Shown here piece by piece: positions 7,197 through 14,280 of a stretch of 64,000 nt of DNA (positions are counted from its first letter, which is position 1; the number at the start of each line of letters is the position of its first letter). The translations under genes and the position numbers were made by a program. Origin of the DNA: Tolypothrix campylonemoides VB511288. GTDB taxonomy: Bacteria; Cyanobacteriota; Cyanobacteriia; Cyanobacteriales; Nostocaceae. The notes under the pieces were generated by a model, which was given only the letters and a program-made list of their open reading frames with translations, did not search any database and was not told the DNA's origin. The stretch spans positions 169,106-233,105 of the forward strand of contig JXCB02000044.1 in NCBI GenBank assembly GCA_000828075.3, written 5' to 3'.

Positions 7197-8381
7197 ATGC
7201 TGCTAGGTTTTAAAACAGAATTGAAACTGAATAATCAGCAGCGCATAGCATTAACAAAACATTGTGGAGTAGCTCGTCATGCTTGGAATTGGGGTCTTGG
7301 ACTAACCAAACAAATCCTTGACCACAACCAGGCAAATCCCGAAGCCAAGATAAAGTTTCCTAGCGCTATTGACCTACACAAGTGGTTAGTGGTATTGGTC
7401 AAATCTGAGCATGAGTGGTATTACGAGGTCAGCAAATCTACGCCACAACAAGCATTGATGGCTTTGCGAGAATCTTGGAAGCGATGTTTTAACAAAACTG
7501 CTGGTGTCCCCCGCTTTAAGAAAAAAGGTAGACGTGACTCTTTCACACTTGAAGGTACTGTCAAAATCCTTGGAAGTAACAAGATTCAAGTACCTGTGAT
7601 TGGTGTCCTCAAGACCTATGAACGACTACCCTTCGGGTTCGCAGTCCCCTACGGAGGGAAACCCTCCTGCAGGGCTGTCTCACCACAAGTCCTAATCAAA
7701 TCTTGCACAATCTCTCGCCAAGCTGATAGATGGTTTATTAGTTTTCGATTTGATGTAGACCAGCAAACTGCAGAAAATACAACGGCAGTTCCTCTACTTG
7801 GGGAAACCCCAAGACCGGACTGCCTCAGCGTTGTAGGTGTTGACCTTGGTGTCAAAAACCTTTGCACTCTCAGCACTGGTGAGGTAATTGCAGGTGCAAA
7901 GTCCTACAAAAAATACGAAGCTAAGTTATCCAGAATGCAATGGTTGAACCGCCATAAAAATATTGGTTCAGCTAACTGGAAAAAGGCACAGTTGCAGATA
8001 GCTAGACTGCACAGAAAAATAGCCAACATTCGCAAAGACACATTGCACAAACTTACCACACTACTAGCTAAGAACCACGGCACAGTAGTCATAGAAGATC
8101 TCAATGTGTCAGGAATGATGGCGAATCATAAACTGGCTAAAGCTATTGCTGATATGGGATTTTACGAGTTTCGTAGACAGTTGACCTATAAGTGCACCTT
8201 GCGAGGCTCTAAGCTTGTTGTGGTTGACAGATGGTTTCCAAGTTCTAAGACTTGTTCAAGTTGCGGAACAAAAAAAGAAGCACTCTCCTTGAATGAGAGA
8301 GTGTTCTGTTGTAACCATTGCGGATTTGAGATTGACCGTGATTTGAACGCAGCAATCAATTTGTCAAGAGTCGTCAGTTAG
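7197..8381 (+). CDS. tnpB: TnpB (second IS200/IS605-type element)
   Basis: 394 residues from the ATG at 7197 (MLLGFKTELKLNNQQR, the canonical TnpB start). A TTG at 7137 would add an unlikely leader. Catalytic residues: D in VVGVDLGVKNL, E in VVIEDLNVSG, D in EIDRDLNAAIN. The zinc ribbon is intact (CSSCG and CNHCG). Two palindromic repeats are embedded in frame, at 7642-7677 and 7784-7824, adding loops before and within the RuvC N-terminal part. No tnpA accompanies it, so it would need a transposase in trans. Its 3' flank may encode the guide RNA scaffold. Confidence 0.88.
   Translation: MLLGFKTELKLNNQQRIALTKHCGVARHAWNWGLGLTKQILDHNQANPEAKIKFPSAIDLHKWLVVLVKSEHEWYYEVSKSTPQQALMALRESWKRCFNKTAGVPRFKKKGRRDSFTLEGTVKILGSNKIQVPVIGVLKTYERLPFGFAVPYGGKPSCRAVSPQVLIKSCTISRQADRWFISFRFDVDQQTAENTTAVPLLGETPRPDCLSVVGVDLGVKNLCTLSTGEVIAGAKSYKKYEAKLSRMQWLNRHKNIGSANWKKAQLQIARLHRKIANIRKDTLHKLTTLLAKNHGTVVIEDLNVSGMMANHKLAKAIADMGFYEFRRQLTYKCTLRGSKLVVVDRWFPSSKTCSSCGTKKEALSLNERVFCCNHCGFEIDRDLNAAINLSRVVS
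7642..7677. repeat. double-stem palindromic repeat, in frame in tnpB
   Basis: Outer arms CAGTCCC and GGGCTG enclose an inner stem GGAGGG-aaa-CCCTCC. It has the same architecture as the repeats at 7784, 40430, 50852 and 59255. It is read through as codons (the PYGGKPSC region) without breaking the TnpB frame. Confidence 0.65.
7784..7824. repeat. double-stem palindromic repeat, in frame in tnpB
   Basis: Outer arms GGCAGT and ACTGCC, inner stem TTGGGG-aaa-CCCCAA. The outer arms differ from those of the sister copies yet still pair. The repeat is translated as the LLGETPRPD segment just before the first RuvC motif. Confidence 0.7.
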
Positions 8382-8465
8382 ACGATGCTAGCCTGTGGAC
8401 TGGTTGATGCCGACATCTCCAGGTTGAAGCAGGAAGTAAACGAAGCCCAGAGTAGATATTTCCAA

Positions 8466-9053
8466 TTATGGGTAGCTTTGGGTAGGTGTTATATAACGGA
8501 ATGCGATTTCTGCTGCTTGTCGATAGAACTTAACCACAGAAGTATCTGGTGGACTCCAATTCGCAGCAATCACAGCCGCATAATCGTCAAGTTCATCAGC
8601 ATTCGTGACTCGGCGAATCATTAAGCCTGTGGGTAGTGACTCATTTTGCGGCAGTTTGTTTAAGTCTAATGCCATGCCAAGCTCTTGTTCAGTATGTTTT
8701 AACCCATGTGCTGCTAAACGTTCAGCCAGGTTATCGGGTTGCGAACTGGGGCTTATCCACCAAGCCGTAGGCAGTTGTCGCGATTGGAAATAGGCGATCG
8801 CCTCTGGCGCTGCGCTTGGCGCAATCGCACTCTTGATGCGAAAATCAACGTCTGATACCTTTAACTTTGTGTGTCGCGCAAAGTTAAAGGTATCAGATGG
8901 CAACTCTGAATTGATGATTAACAAATCAGGTGCGTCAATAACTTTCATTGTGGATAGACGCAGTGGGAAGTAAGACATATGCTCAAACATATTCAACTCA
9001 AGAGCATGAACGACTTCCTCTTCTGTATTTTGTCCAAGTTTAATCAAACGCAT
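8466..9053 (-). pseudogene. N-terminal half of the split GNAT acetyltransferase
   Basis: From ATG 9053 (MRLIKLGQNTEEEVVHALEL) the frame runs about 195 codons to a stop at 8466. It covers the N-terminal GNAT-like domain: ELGMALDLNKLP, LMIRRVTNADELDDYAAVIA and VVKFYRQAAEIAF. Family members continue with a strand like PxSPxRxYxGYxxGxPVA, which is exactly what the fragment at 4418-4920 supplies on the same strand. The intervening 3.5 kb is two IS200/IS605-type elements. TTAAGG precedes the ATG by 6 nt, and the start lies 8 bp after the DUF3445 stop, so it was the second gene of that operon. A HIP1-type repeat and a perfect inverted repeat (8851-8897) are also embedded in frame. Confidence 0.78.
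8851..8897. repeat. perfect 19-bp inverted repeat within coding sequence
   Basis: TCTGATACCTTTAACTTTG and its exact reverse complement flank a 9-nt loop. The whole 47 bp reads through as codons of the acetyltransferase fragment (SDTFNFARHTKLKVSD). Such a long perfect stem inside a gene is unexpected. Confidence 0.85.
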
Positions 9054-9061
9054 TTGATACC

Positions 9062-10102
9062 TTAAACCTCCTCTAGCCATGCCAGGATGTTGTCTCTACT
9101 CTCCTGCAACCCCTTGTATTCCAAGGAATCCGGTGTCATAGACTGAATAGCAGCAGATAGCTTAGACCGCAATAGTATGTCTTTTTTTATCTCTGTACAA
9201 TCCCGAAAATAAGTGCGGATGGTGAACAGTGCTGCATCGTATTGTGGTAGTCCCCAAATGACCTGTCGCTCAATTCTAAGAAACAGCCGGGGGTTGTCCC
9301 GGTCAAATTGTCTGCCGTGCCACTCGTTAATTGATACATTTGCAGGTGGTTCGGGGTGATGGTTTAGGCGGGTATCGGTACTCAATCCCCAGGCAAAGCG
9401 CACCATTGGTTCCCGCACAATCATCGTGTTAACAATGCCACTCGCACGTCGATTAATTTTCTCCATACCTGCCACAGGTGCATGGATTGTGGTAAAGTCT
9501 TTGCCAATTTTCTCATCGGCTGACCAATGGTTGGGGTAGCACAGATGAACAGCACTCAGCCAGTTGCTACCATCAGCACAACGACAGATAACTGTTATGT
9601 CTTCTTGTACCTGGGCAGCTATTGCATCGAGGGTGGAAGCGTAGGATGGAAAAACTTGGCTACCTTGAGTCTCGACTTGTCGTAACTGCCAATCTGCATC
9701 TAAGTAAAGGGTTTCTCCAGTAAGCTTGCTGTGGAATGCCAGATTGCTGTTGTCTAATCGTTGGCTGTGAAAGTATTGGGGGTGTTCTTGGGTGAGGCGA
9801 TCAATAATTAGGCGGGCGATCGCACCTGCTACACCATGAGAATAATTGCACGTCTGGTAGTACTTGCTCAACCGTTCAGCACGAGCTAAGAGCTTCGTTT
9901 GACGATAGTGAGCAAAGTTACCATCAATTTGAAATACCTGCTTGTCCGCCTCACCATTACCCAAGCACGAGCCGAAAGGCATAAAACCAGGCTTAACCTC
10001 GTACCGTCCGTTATCCAGCGGAAAGTAACAAGCCGAATCGGCAGATGCTTCGACTGTTTTGGCTTCTTGGAACAAACTGTCTGCAAAAGTTTGCATAACC
10101 AT
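9062..10102 (-). CDS. DUF3445 family protein (heme-dependent oxidative N-demethylase-like)
   Basis: 346 residues. It matches my knowledge of DUF3445 proteins: an N-terminal FPLDNGRYEVKPGFMPFG, VFPSYASTLDAIAAQVQEDI, a central AVHLCYPNHWSADEKIGKDF followed by IHAPVAGMEKINRR, then MVREP-type VREPMVRFAWGLS and RLFLRIERQVIWGLPQ with FTIRTYF. Some members bind heme and oxidatively demethylate secondary amines; whether this one does is unknown. It is first in an operon with the split acetyltransferase and, further on, Uma2. A second ATG two codons in (10096) is an alternative start; neither has a strong Shine-Dalgarno sequence. Confidence 0.7.
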   Translation of the reverse strand: MVMQTFADSLFQEAKTVEASADSACYFPLDNGRYEVKPGFMPFGSCLGNGEADKQVFQIDGNFAHYRQTKLLARAERLSKYYQTCNYSHGVAGAIARLIIDRLTQEHPQYFHSQRLDNSNLAFHSKLTGETLYLDADWQLRQVETQGSQVFPSYASTLDAIAAQVQEDITVICRCADGSNWLSAVHLCYPNHWSADEKIGKDFTTIHAPVAGMEKINRRASGIVNTMIVREPMVRFAWGLSTDTRLNHHPEPPANVSINEWHGRQFDRDNPRLFLRIERQVIWGLPQYDAALFTIRTYFRDCTEIKKDILLRSKLSAAIQSMTPDSLEYKGLQESRDNILAWLEEV

Positions 10103-10132
10103 TTTTGGTATGCTTGTTTCTTTTATATATTA

Positions 10133-10315
10133 TCAAGCCAGTCGTTGCGGAATCGGCTTTAATTGATACACTCGCCAAAACAAAGCATCTGCTGCGTGTT
10201 GATTGCCAGGGAAATTGACCGCTTCCACAATTCGACCATTCTGAATACGAAACAGAAATCCCCAAAGCTTATCAATGTCTCTCAAGCTTAGTTTGCTCAG
10301 CCGATTGTCACCCAA
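10133..10315 (-). pseudogene. C-terminal remnant of an NTF2/SnoaL-like protein
   Basis: Sixty codons from a TTG: KLWGFLFRIQNGRIVEAVNF followed by PGNQHAADALFWRVYQL. The pattern FRIxNGxIVE...HAADAFFW is the C-terminal strand pair of SnoaL-like cone-shaped folds, which are normally 120-150 residues long. The N-terminal half is missing. An in-frame TAG lies just upstream, and a MITE sits about 20 bp before the fragment. It is probably dead; function unknown. Confidence 0.5.
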
Positions 10316-10334
10316 TATACACTAACTTAGAGAT

Positions 10335-10438
10335 TAATACGCTTGGTAATAAGCCTTTTTTCTCTCCCCCTACTACCCCTGCTACCCCTTAAGCAGTGCC
10401 TGCTTCAACAGATAAATTTCCTTAACTGAAGCGTATTA
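10335..10438. mobile_element. 104-bp MITE with 10-bp target duplication (copy 1)
   Basis: The ends are TAATACGCTTGGTAATAAG (left) and TAATACGCTTCAGTTAAG (right end read inward). The direct repeat ACTTAGAGAT flanks it exactly (10325-10334 and 10439-10448). The interior is non-coding and unrelated to the interiors of the sister copies at 12333 and 59586. No ORF is present. Confidence 0.85.
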
Positions 10439-10575
10439 ACTTAGAGATGGTTTTTAGTGGACTCAACGTCTATTTGAAAATATAAAGAGCGGACAGGTCA
10501 TCACAAATCCAGTTATTTCATTCCGGTGCAACGCGACAGCTTGACTAAAAACCACACATCCAGTTAAATATATTC

Positions 10576-10589
10576 AGACCAATCGGTCG
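10576..10589. promoter_or_regulatory. TetR operator, site 1 (AGACC-N4-GGTC)
   Basis: AGACCAATCGGTCG lies 11 bp before the tetR start codon. It is one of three sites in this locus with the same dyad; the others precede the SDR gene (11233) and the GST gene (12697). Position before its own gene implies autorepression. Confidence 0.75.
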
Positions 10590-10600
10590 TAAAAGCATAA

Positions 10601-11194
10601 ATGTCAAAAGGCGAAGAAACAAAAGAAAAAATTCTCCAACAAGCAGCCGAACTGTTTAATCAACAGGGGTATGCTGGCTCGTCTATTTCCGACATCATGC
10701 GTGTTACGGGATTACAGAAAGGAGGAATATATAATCACTTTAAAAGTAAAGATGATTTGGCGTTACAGGCTTTTGACTTTGCGATCGCCCAACTTAGACA
10801 GCGTTATTTAGCCGCAATCCACAGCAAGCGTCATGCAATTGAGCGCCTGCAAGCAATTATTGGTGTATTTCGCAGCTACGTTGATAATCCACCTATTAAG
10901 GGAGGGTGTCCACTGCTGAACACTGCGATTGAGAGTGATGATGCTCATCCTGCTTTGCGCCAACGCGCTCAACAGGCGATGAACTCTTGGCGCAAGCTGT
11001 TTTATCGAATTATCCAAAAAGGAATCGAAAAGGGTGAAATTCGGTCAACAGTTGATGCTGATGAAGTTACAACTATCCTGATTGCAACACTGGAAGGGGC
11101 GATGATGATGAGCAAGCTTTATGGAGATTCGATTCATCTTGAACGAGCAATCAATCATTTGACTAATTATATCGAAAGCCAATTACGCATTTAA
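10601..11194 (+). CDS. TetR/AcrR-family transcriptional repressor
   Basis: 197 residues. The N-terminal helix-turn-helix (residues 7-52) reads TKEKILQQAAELFNQQGYAG, SSISDIMRVTGLQKGGIYNH and FKSKDDL. The ligand domain includes PPIKGGCPLLNTAIES, with a cysteine at the position where electrophile-sensing TetR proteins of the NemR type carry reactive thiols. That comparison is inference. Three AGACC-N4-GGTC operators mark tetR itself, an SDR and a GST. The target genes fit a detoxification response. It is the first gene of a plus-strand cluster. Confidence 0.9.
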   Translation: MSKGEETKEKILQQAAELFNQQGYAGSSISDIMRVTGLQKGGIYNHFKSKDDLALQAFDFAIAQLRQRYLAAIHSKRHAIERLQAIIGVFRSYVDNPPIKGGCPLLNTAIESDDAHPALRQRAQQAMNSWRKLFYRIIQKGIEKGEIRSTVDADEVTTILIATLEGAMMMSKLYGDSIHLERAINHLTNYIESQLRI

Positions 11195-11232
11195 CCCCAG
11201 TGGACTTTCTTGAGTTTCGTTTACTAAAAAAA

Positions 11233-11246
11233 AGACCGTTTGGTCT
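11233..11246. promoter_or_regulatory. TetR operator, site 2
   Basis: AGACCGTTTGGTCT, a 14-bp dyad 45 bp before the SDR start codon and inside the 97-bp gap after tetR. It shares the half-sites of sites 1 and 3 while the four central bases differ, as expected for a protein that reads the half-sites. Confidence 0.78.
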
Positions 11247-11291
11247 GAAAAAAGAAAAATTGAGAAATCACAGTTCAACAAAAGGAAAGCA

Positions 11292-12038
11292 ATGAGTGAT
11301 TTTTATGGTCAGGTAGCACTGGTGACGGGAGCATCGCGAGGCATAGGCGCAAGCGTCGCTTGTATGTTAGCAAAACGTGGTGCTGACGTAGTTATTAACT
11401 ACCGTAGTAAGGGTTCACGTGCTCTTGAAGTAGCCGATGCAGTACGTGCCACTGGTCGTCAAGCCCTCCTTGCTCAAGCTGACATCACGAGTGAGAGCGA
11501 AATGAGACAGATGATGAAGCTCGTAGAGAAGCAGTTCACACGCCTTGACCTCCTCATCCTCAATGCAAGTGGTGGAATGGAGAAAGATAAAGCAGCCGAC
11601 TATGCAATGCAACTCAACCTTACCGCTCAAGTACGTGCTGTTGACTTATCGTTACCACTGATGCCAGCAGGTGGACGCATTGTTTTCGTCACCAGTCACC
11701 TGGCACACTTTTATGGTCACAAGCCTGTTTATCCAATTTACGAATCAGTGGCACAGAGCAAAAAAGCTGGCGAAGAGGCTCTGCGATCTCGTATACCTGA
11801 ATTAACAAATAGAGGCATTAAACTGCTGGTAGTCAGTGGCGACTTGATTGAGGGTACTATCACCCCTAAGCTTATGCAGCGCCAGAACCCCGGTTTCATT
11901 GAATCCCGCCGTAGACAGACAGGTTTTCTGCCTAGCGTTGAAGACTTCGCCTACGCCATTGTCGATGCTGCTGCAAACACTCAATTAGAAAGTGGAGCAA
12001 CTATTTTCGTGGGAAGTACTGAATGGGAGATTGCCTAG
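11292..12038 (+). CDS. SDR-family oxidoreductase with shifted active-site motif
   Basis: 248 residues with a clear cofactor site (TGASRGIG near residue 13) and NASG for NNAG. The catalytic region reads FVTSHLAHFYGHKP then YPIYESVAQSKKAGEEALR. There is no YxxxK; instead Y-E-S-V-A-Q-S-K spaces Tyr and Lys by seven. I recall a subfamily with this YExVAxSK form, so this is likely an ancestral feature rather than damage, but the chemistry may differ. The C-terminus EGTITPKLM is also subfamily-like. AGGAAAGC precedes the ATG. It is likely controlled by the TetR site at 11233. Confidence 0.85.
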   Translation: MSDFYGQVALVTGASRGIGASVACMLAKRGADVVINYRSKGSRALEVADAVRATGRQALLAQADITSESEMRQMMKLVEKQFTRLDLLILNASGGMEKDKAADYAMQLNLTAQVRAVDLSLPLMPAGGRIVFVTSHLAHFYGHKPVYPIYESVAQSKKAGEEALRSRIPELTNRGIKLLVVSGDLIEGTITPKLMQRQNPGFIESRRRQTGFLPSVEDFAYAIVDAAANTQLESGATIFVGSTEWEIA

Positions 12039-12116
12039 GCACTGTGGGAACTGCTAAGCGCTTCGGGTATCAGGGTCTTTATCGCAATAGAAAAAGTTGA
12101 ACTAGGGAATTAAAAA

Positions 12117-12664
12117 ATGAATTCTTTAGCTATTCAATTAACTCTTCATGGAGCCATAGTTGTGCTTGTCGGGTTATTAACAGGAATACCTTATGGCAAC
12201 GCCATCAACAGAAAACAGGATGAAAACACCGTCCGTGCATGGCGTGTAGCACATTCTGGTTTGGCAATGGGTGGAACGACAATGATTGCTATTTCTGCTG
12301 TTCTATCCAATTTGAAATTAGACCCCATATTTCAATACGGTTCAGATAAGACCAAAACCATTATCAACACGTCTATGTAGAGACGTTGCATACAATGTTT
12401 CTACACGTGTAGGATCTTCACCAACAATCCTTAACTGAACCGTATTGCCCCATATTTGGCTTAACTTTGGTCTGGTCATTTGTGGTTTCGGGATATGGAT
12501 TTTGTATTGCTTTGCCTTATGGTGCTTGGGTAGGTCATCGTGGTCTTTCTATTGAGGAACCAAGCCAAAATAAGGTAGTTTATGCAGGCAATATGGTGGG
12601 TGCAATTGGGTCATTAATTGGAACTTTGGTTCTCATTTTTGGCTGTTTCAAGACTCTTGTATAG
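12117..12664 (+). pseudogene. four-helix membrane protein gene interrupted by a MITE
   Basis: Two frames, 12117-12332 and 12458-12664, are parts of one gene. Removing the MITE and one copy of its 10-bp duplication joins LKLDPIF directly to GLTLVWSFVVSGYGF in frame. The restored product is about 140 residues with four hydrophobic segments (HGAIVVLVGLLTGIPYG; HSGLAMGGTTMIAISAVL; TLVWSFVVSGYGFCIALPYG; VVYAGNMVGAIGSLIGTLVL). WRVAHSG followed by a small-residue helix recalls styrene-oxide-isomerase-like proteins, but this is tentative. As it stands a stop (TAG) follows 87 codons, so a functional product is unlikely. Confidence 0.85.
12333..12447. mobile_element. 115-bp MITE with 10-bp target duplication (copy 2)
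   Basis: Terminal inverted repeats CAATACGGTTCAGATAAG and (inward from the right) CAATACGGTTCAGTTAAG match at 17 of 18 positions. The direct repeat CCCCATATTT flanks the element (12323-12332, 12448-12457). The interior contains a GTAGAGACG-type hairpin repeat. Excision restores the membrane-protein frame. Confidence 0.93.
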
Positions 12665-12696
12665 GAAGAAACAGAAAATTTTTTTTGTTCGTTTAC

Positions 12697-12710
12697 AGAC
12701 CCTTCGGTCT
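12697..12710. promoter_or_regulatory. TetR operator, site 3
   Basis: AGACCCTTCGGTCT, 28 bp before the GST start codon. It has the same half-sites as sites 1 and 2. Its location extends the regulon past the broken membrane-protein gene. Confidence 0.78.
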
Positions 12711-12738
12711 TTTTGGTCAAATTTAGGAGGAATTCTCA

Positions 12739-13401
12739 ATGCTCAAGTTTTACTACAACCCCCGCTCGCCTATGTCTCGTCGTGTGTGGCGAACTTTACT
12801 AGAAAAGGAGATTGAATTTGAGCCGATTTTGTTAAATTTGGGTGGGGATCAATTGCAACCAGAGTTTTTGACAATTAACCCTTTTCATCACGTTCCAGTG
12901 ATAGTTGATGATGGTTTGCGAGTGATAGAATCTTTGGCTATTTTGGATTATTTAGAAACTAAGTACACCTCGCATGCGTTGTTACCTAGAGAGGCTCAAG
13001 CTTTAGCAACAGTAAGGATGGTGCAAATGGTAACTACAAATGAATTACTTCCAAAAATGATTTCTTTAATTTCTGAAAGTGAAGATTCACCGAAATTTTT
13101 ACAAGCAAAGGAACATATAGATAAAATACTAAAATTTTTTACCGAATGTTTAGGAAATAGTTCTTATTTTGGTAGCGAGCATTTAACTTTAGCAGATATC
13201 GTTGCTGGAACAGATATGTCTTTCTTACCTAAATTGGGAGTCAAACTAAGTCATTACCCAAAGCTAAATGACTGGTATGAGCGCTTGATGCAGCGAGAAG
13301 CATGGCAAAAAACGGAACTGAGTACAGAAGACTTTGAAAAATTTAAACGAGTTTTGGTAAAGCTACGTAGACGCGAGATGAGTCGGGGAAATAAAGCCTA
13401 A
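12739..13401 (+). CDS. glutathione S-transferase family protein
   Basis: 220 residues. The thioredoxin-like N-terminal domain has FYYNPRSPMSRRVWRTL, the cis-Pro turn HVPVIVDDG and the glutathione gamma-glutamyl site ESLAILDYLE. The all-helical C-terminal domain includes LTLADIVAGTDMSFLP. It should conjugate glutathione to electrophiles or act as a related thiol transferase; substrate unknown. AGGAGGAATTCTCA precedes the ATG, a strong ribosome site. A TetR operator lies just upstream, consistent with induction by a toxic compound. Confidence 0.9.
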   Translation: MLKFYYNPRSPMSRRVWRTLLEKEIEFEPILLNLGGDQLQPEFLTINPFHHVPVIVDDGLRVIESLAILDYLETKYTSHALLPREAQALATVRMVQMVTTNELLPKMISLISESEDSPKFLQAKEHIDKILKFFTECLGNSSYFGSEHLTLADIVAGTDMSFLPKLGVKLSHYPKLNDWYERLMQREAWQKTELSTEDFEKFKRVLVKLRRREMSRGNKA

Positions 13402-13413
13402 TAGGAGAAATTT

Positions 13414-14280
13414 ATGTTGAGAGAAAATAGCAAATCATTAGCTATAGCCTGTGCGTCAGGTAGTTTCAAAGGTGCTTTTGCTCATGGCGTGTTAAGTGCT
13501 TTGGAAGCTGCTGGAGTCTGTGCTGATGCTTATGCTGCTGCATCTTCCTCAGTTATTCCCACTGCTTGGGCTACGCTTGGCAAAGCGACAGAATTGGGCG
13601 TCAATTACTGGTTAGCAGGCTTACAAGCCCTCAAACAACCAAATGTGGGAATGAGTCAAATAGTGCTTGGAGGAATTGCACATTTCAGTCCAAATAAACA
13701 ACTGTTTGAACCAGAAACACCAGAATATTTCGTTGCTACCAGCGCAGTGATAACTTCAGAAGCTGCTAGTGAGACTCAAGGAGAAAAAGCAAGACGCTTA
13801 GGGCGACGCTTGTTGGTATCAGCTGGCAAAAAAGACCGCACTTGGGTGGATGAACACTTGGAATTAACTGTATTTAGCACAAAACTAGGAGGCGAACTGC
13901 ATCTTGATGCGAGTAATTTTGATGAAGTGGCGTACGCATCTTCCCGGATGCTTCACGCTTGGGATATTCCTGCTTGGATAGACACAAAGCCATATATAGA
14001 TGCTTCCTACACATGTTTGTGTCCGGCGATGGAGATGGTTAAGCAAGGATATCAGGAAGTAGTGGCGATCGCCAACGAACCAGGCACACTCTATCAGGAT
14101 ATGTTCCAGTTAGAGGCAATTCCTGAGAGCTACAAAGGAGTTTCCATTCACATTATTCAACCAGATGTAGACCCCAAAGAATTTGGAGTCAATTTTACAG
14201 ATGCTACTGAAGAAGGGTTATTTGCACTGTATCGCCACGGAGAGGAAAAGGGGAGAGAATTTACAAGAACTTTTCGATGA
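13414..14280 (+). CDS. patatin-like protein lacking the usual serine motif
   Basis: 288 residues, 12 bp after the GST gene and probably co-transcribed. The N-terminus IACASGSFKGAFAHGVLSAL fits the glycine-rich oxyanion loop and first helix of patatin-like phospholipases. Where GxSxG is expected the sequence is AASSSVIPTAW, and the DG(G/A) aspartate appears as YIDASYT. Serines are present but the elbow glycines are lost. It may be a divergent hydrolase or a non-catalytic member. GGAGAAATTT precedes the ATG. The 3' end overlaps the convergent acetyltransferase by 20 bp. Confidence 0.6.
   Translation: MLRENSKSLAIACASGSFKGAFAHGVLSALEAAGVCADAYAAASSSVIPTAWATLGKATELGVNYWLAGLQALKQPNVGMSQIVLGGIAHFSPNKQLFEPETPEYFVATSAVITSEAASETQGEKARRLGRRLLVSAGKKDRTWVDEHLELTVFSTKLGGELHLDASNFDEVAYASSRMLHAWDIPAWIDTKPYIDASYTCLCPAMEMVKQGYQEVVAIANEPGTLYQDMFQLEAIPESYKGVSIHIIQPDVDPKEFGVNFTDATEEGLFALYRHGEEKGREFTRTFR

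Noticed and set aside
8385..8624. 79-codon plus-strand frame downstream of the second tnpB
   Set aside because: Antisense to the acetyltransferase fragment and spanning the IS boundary; no family features.
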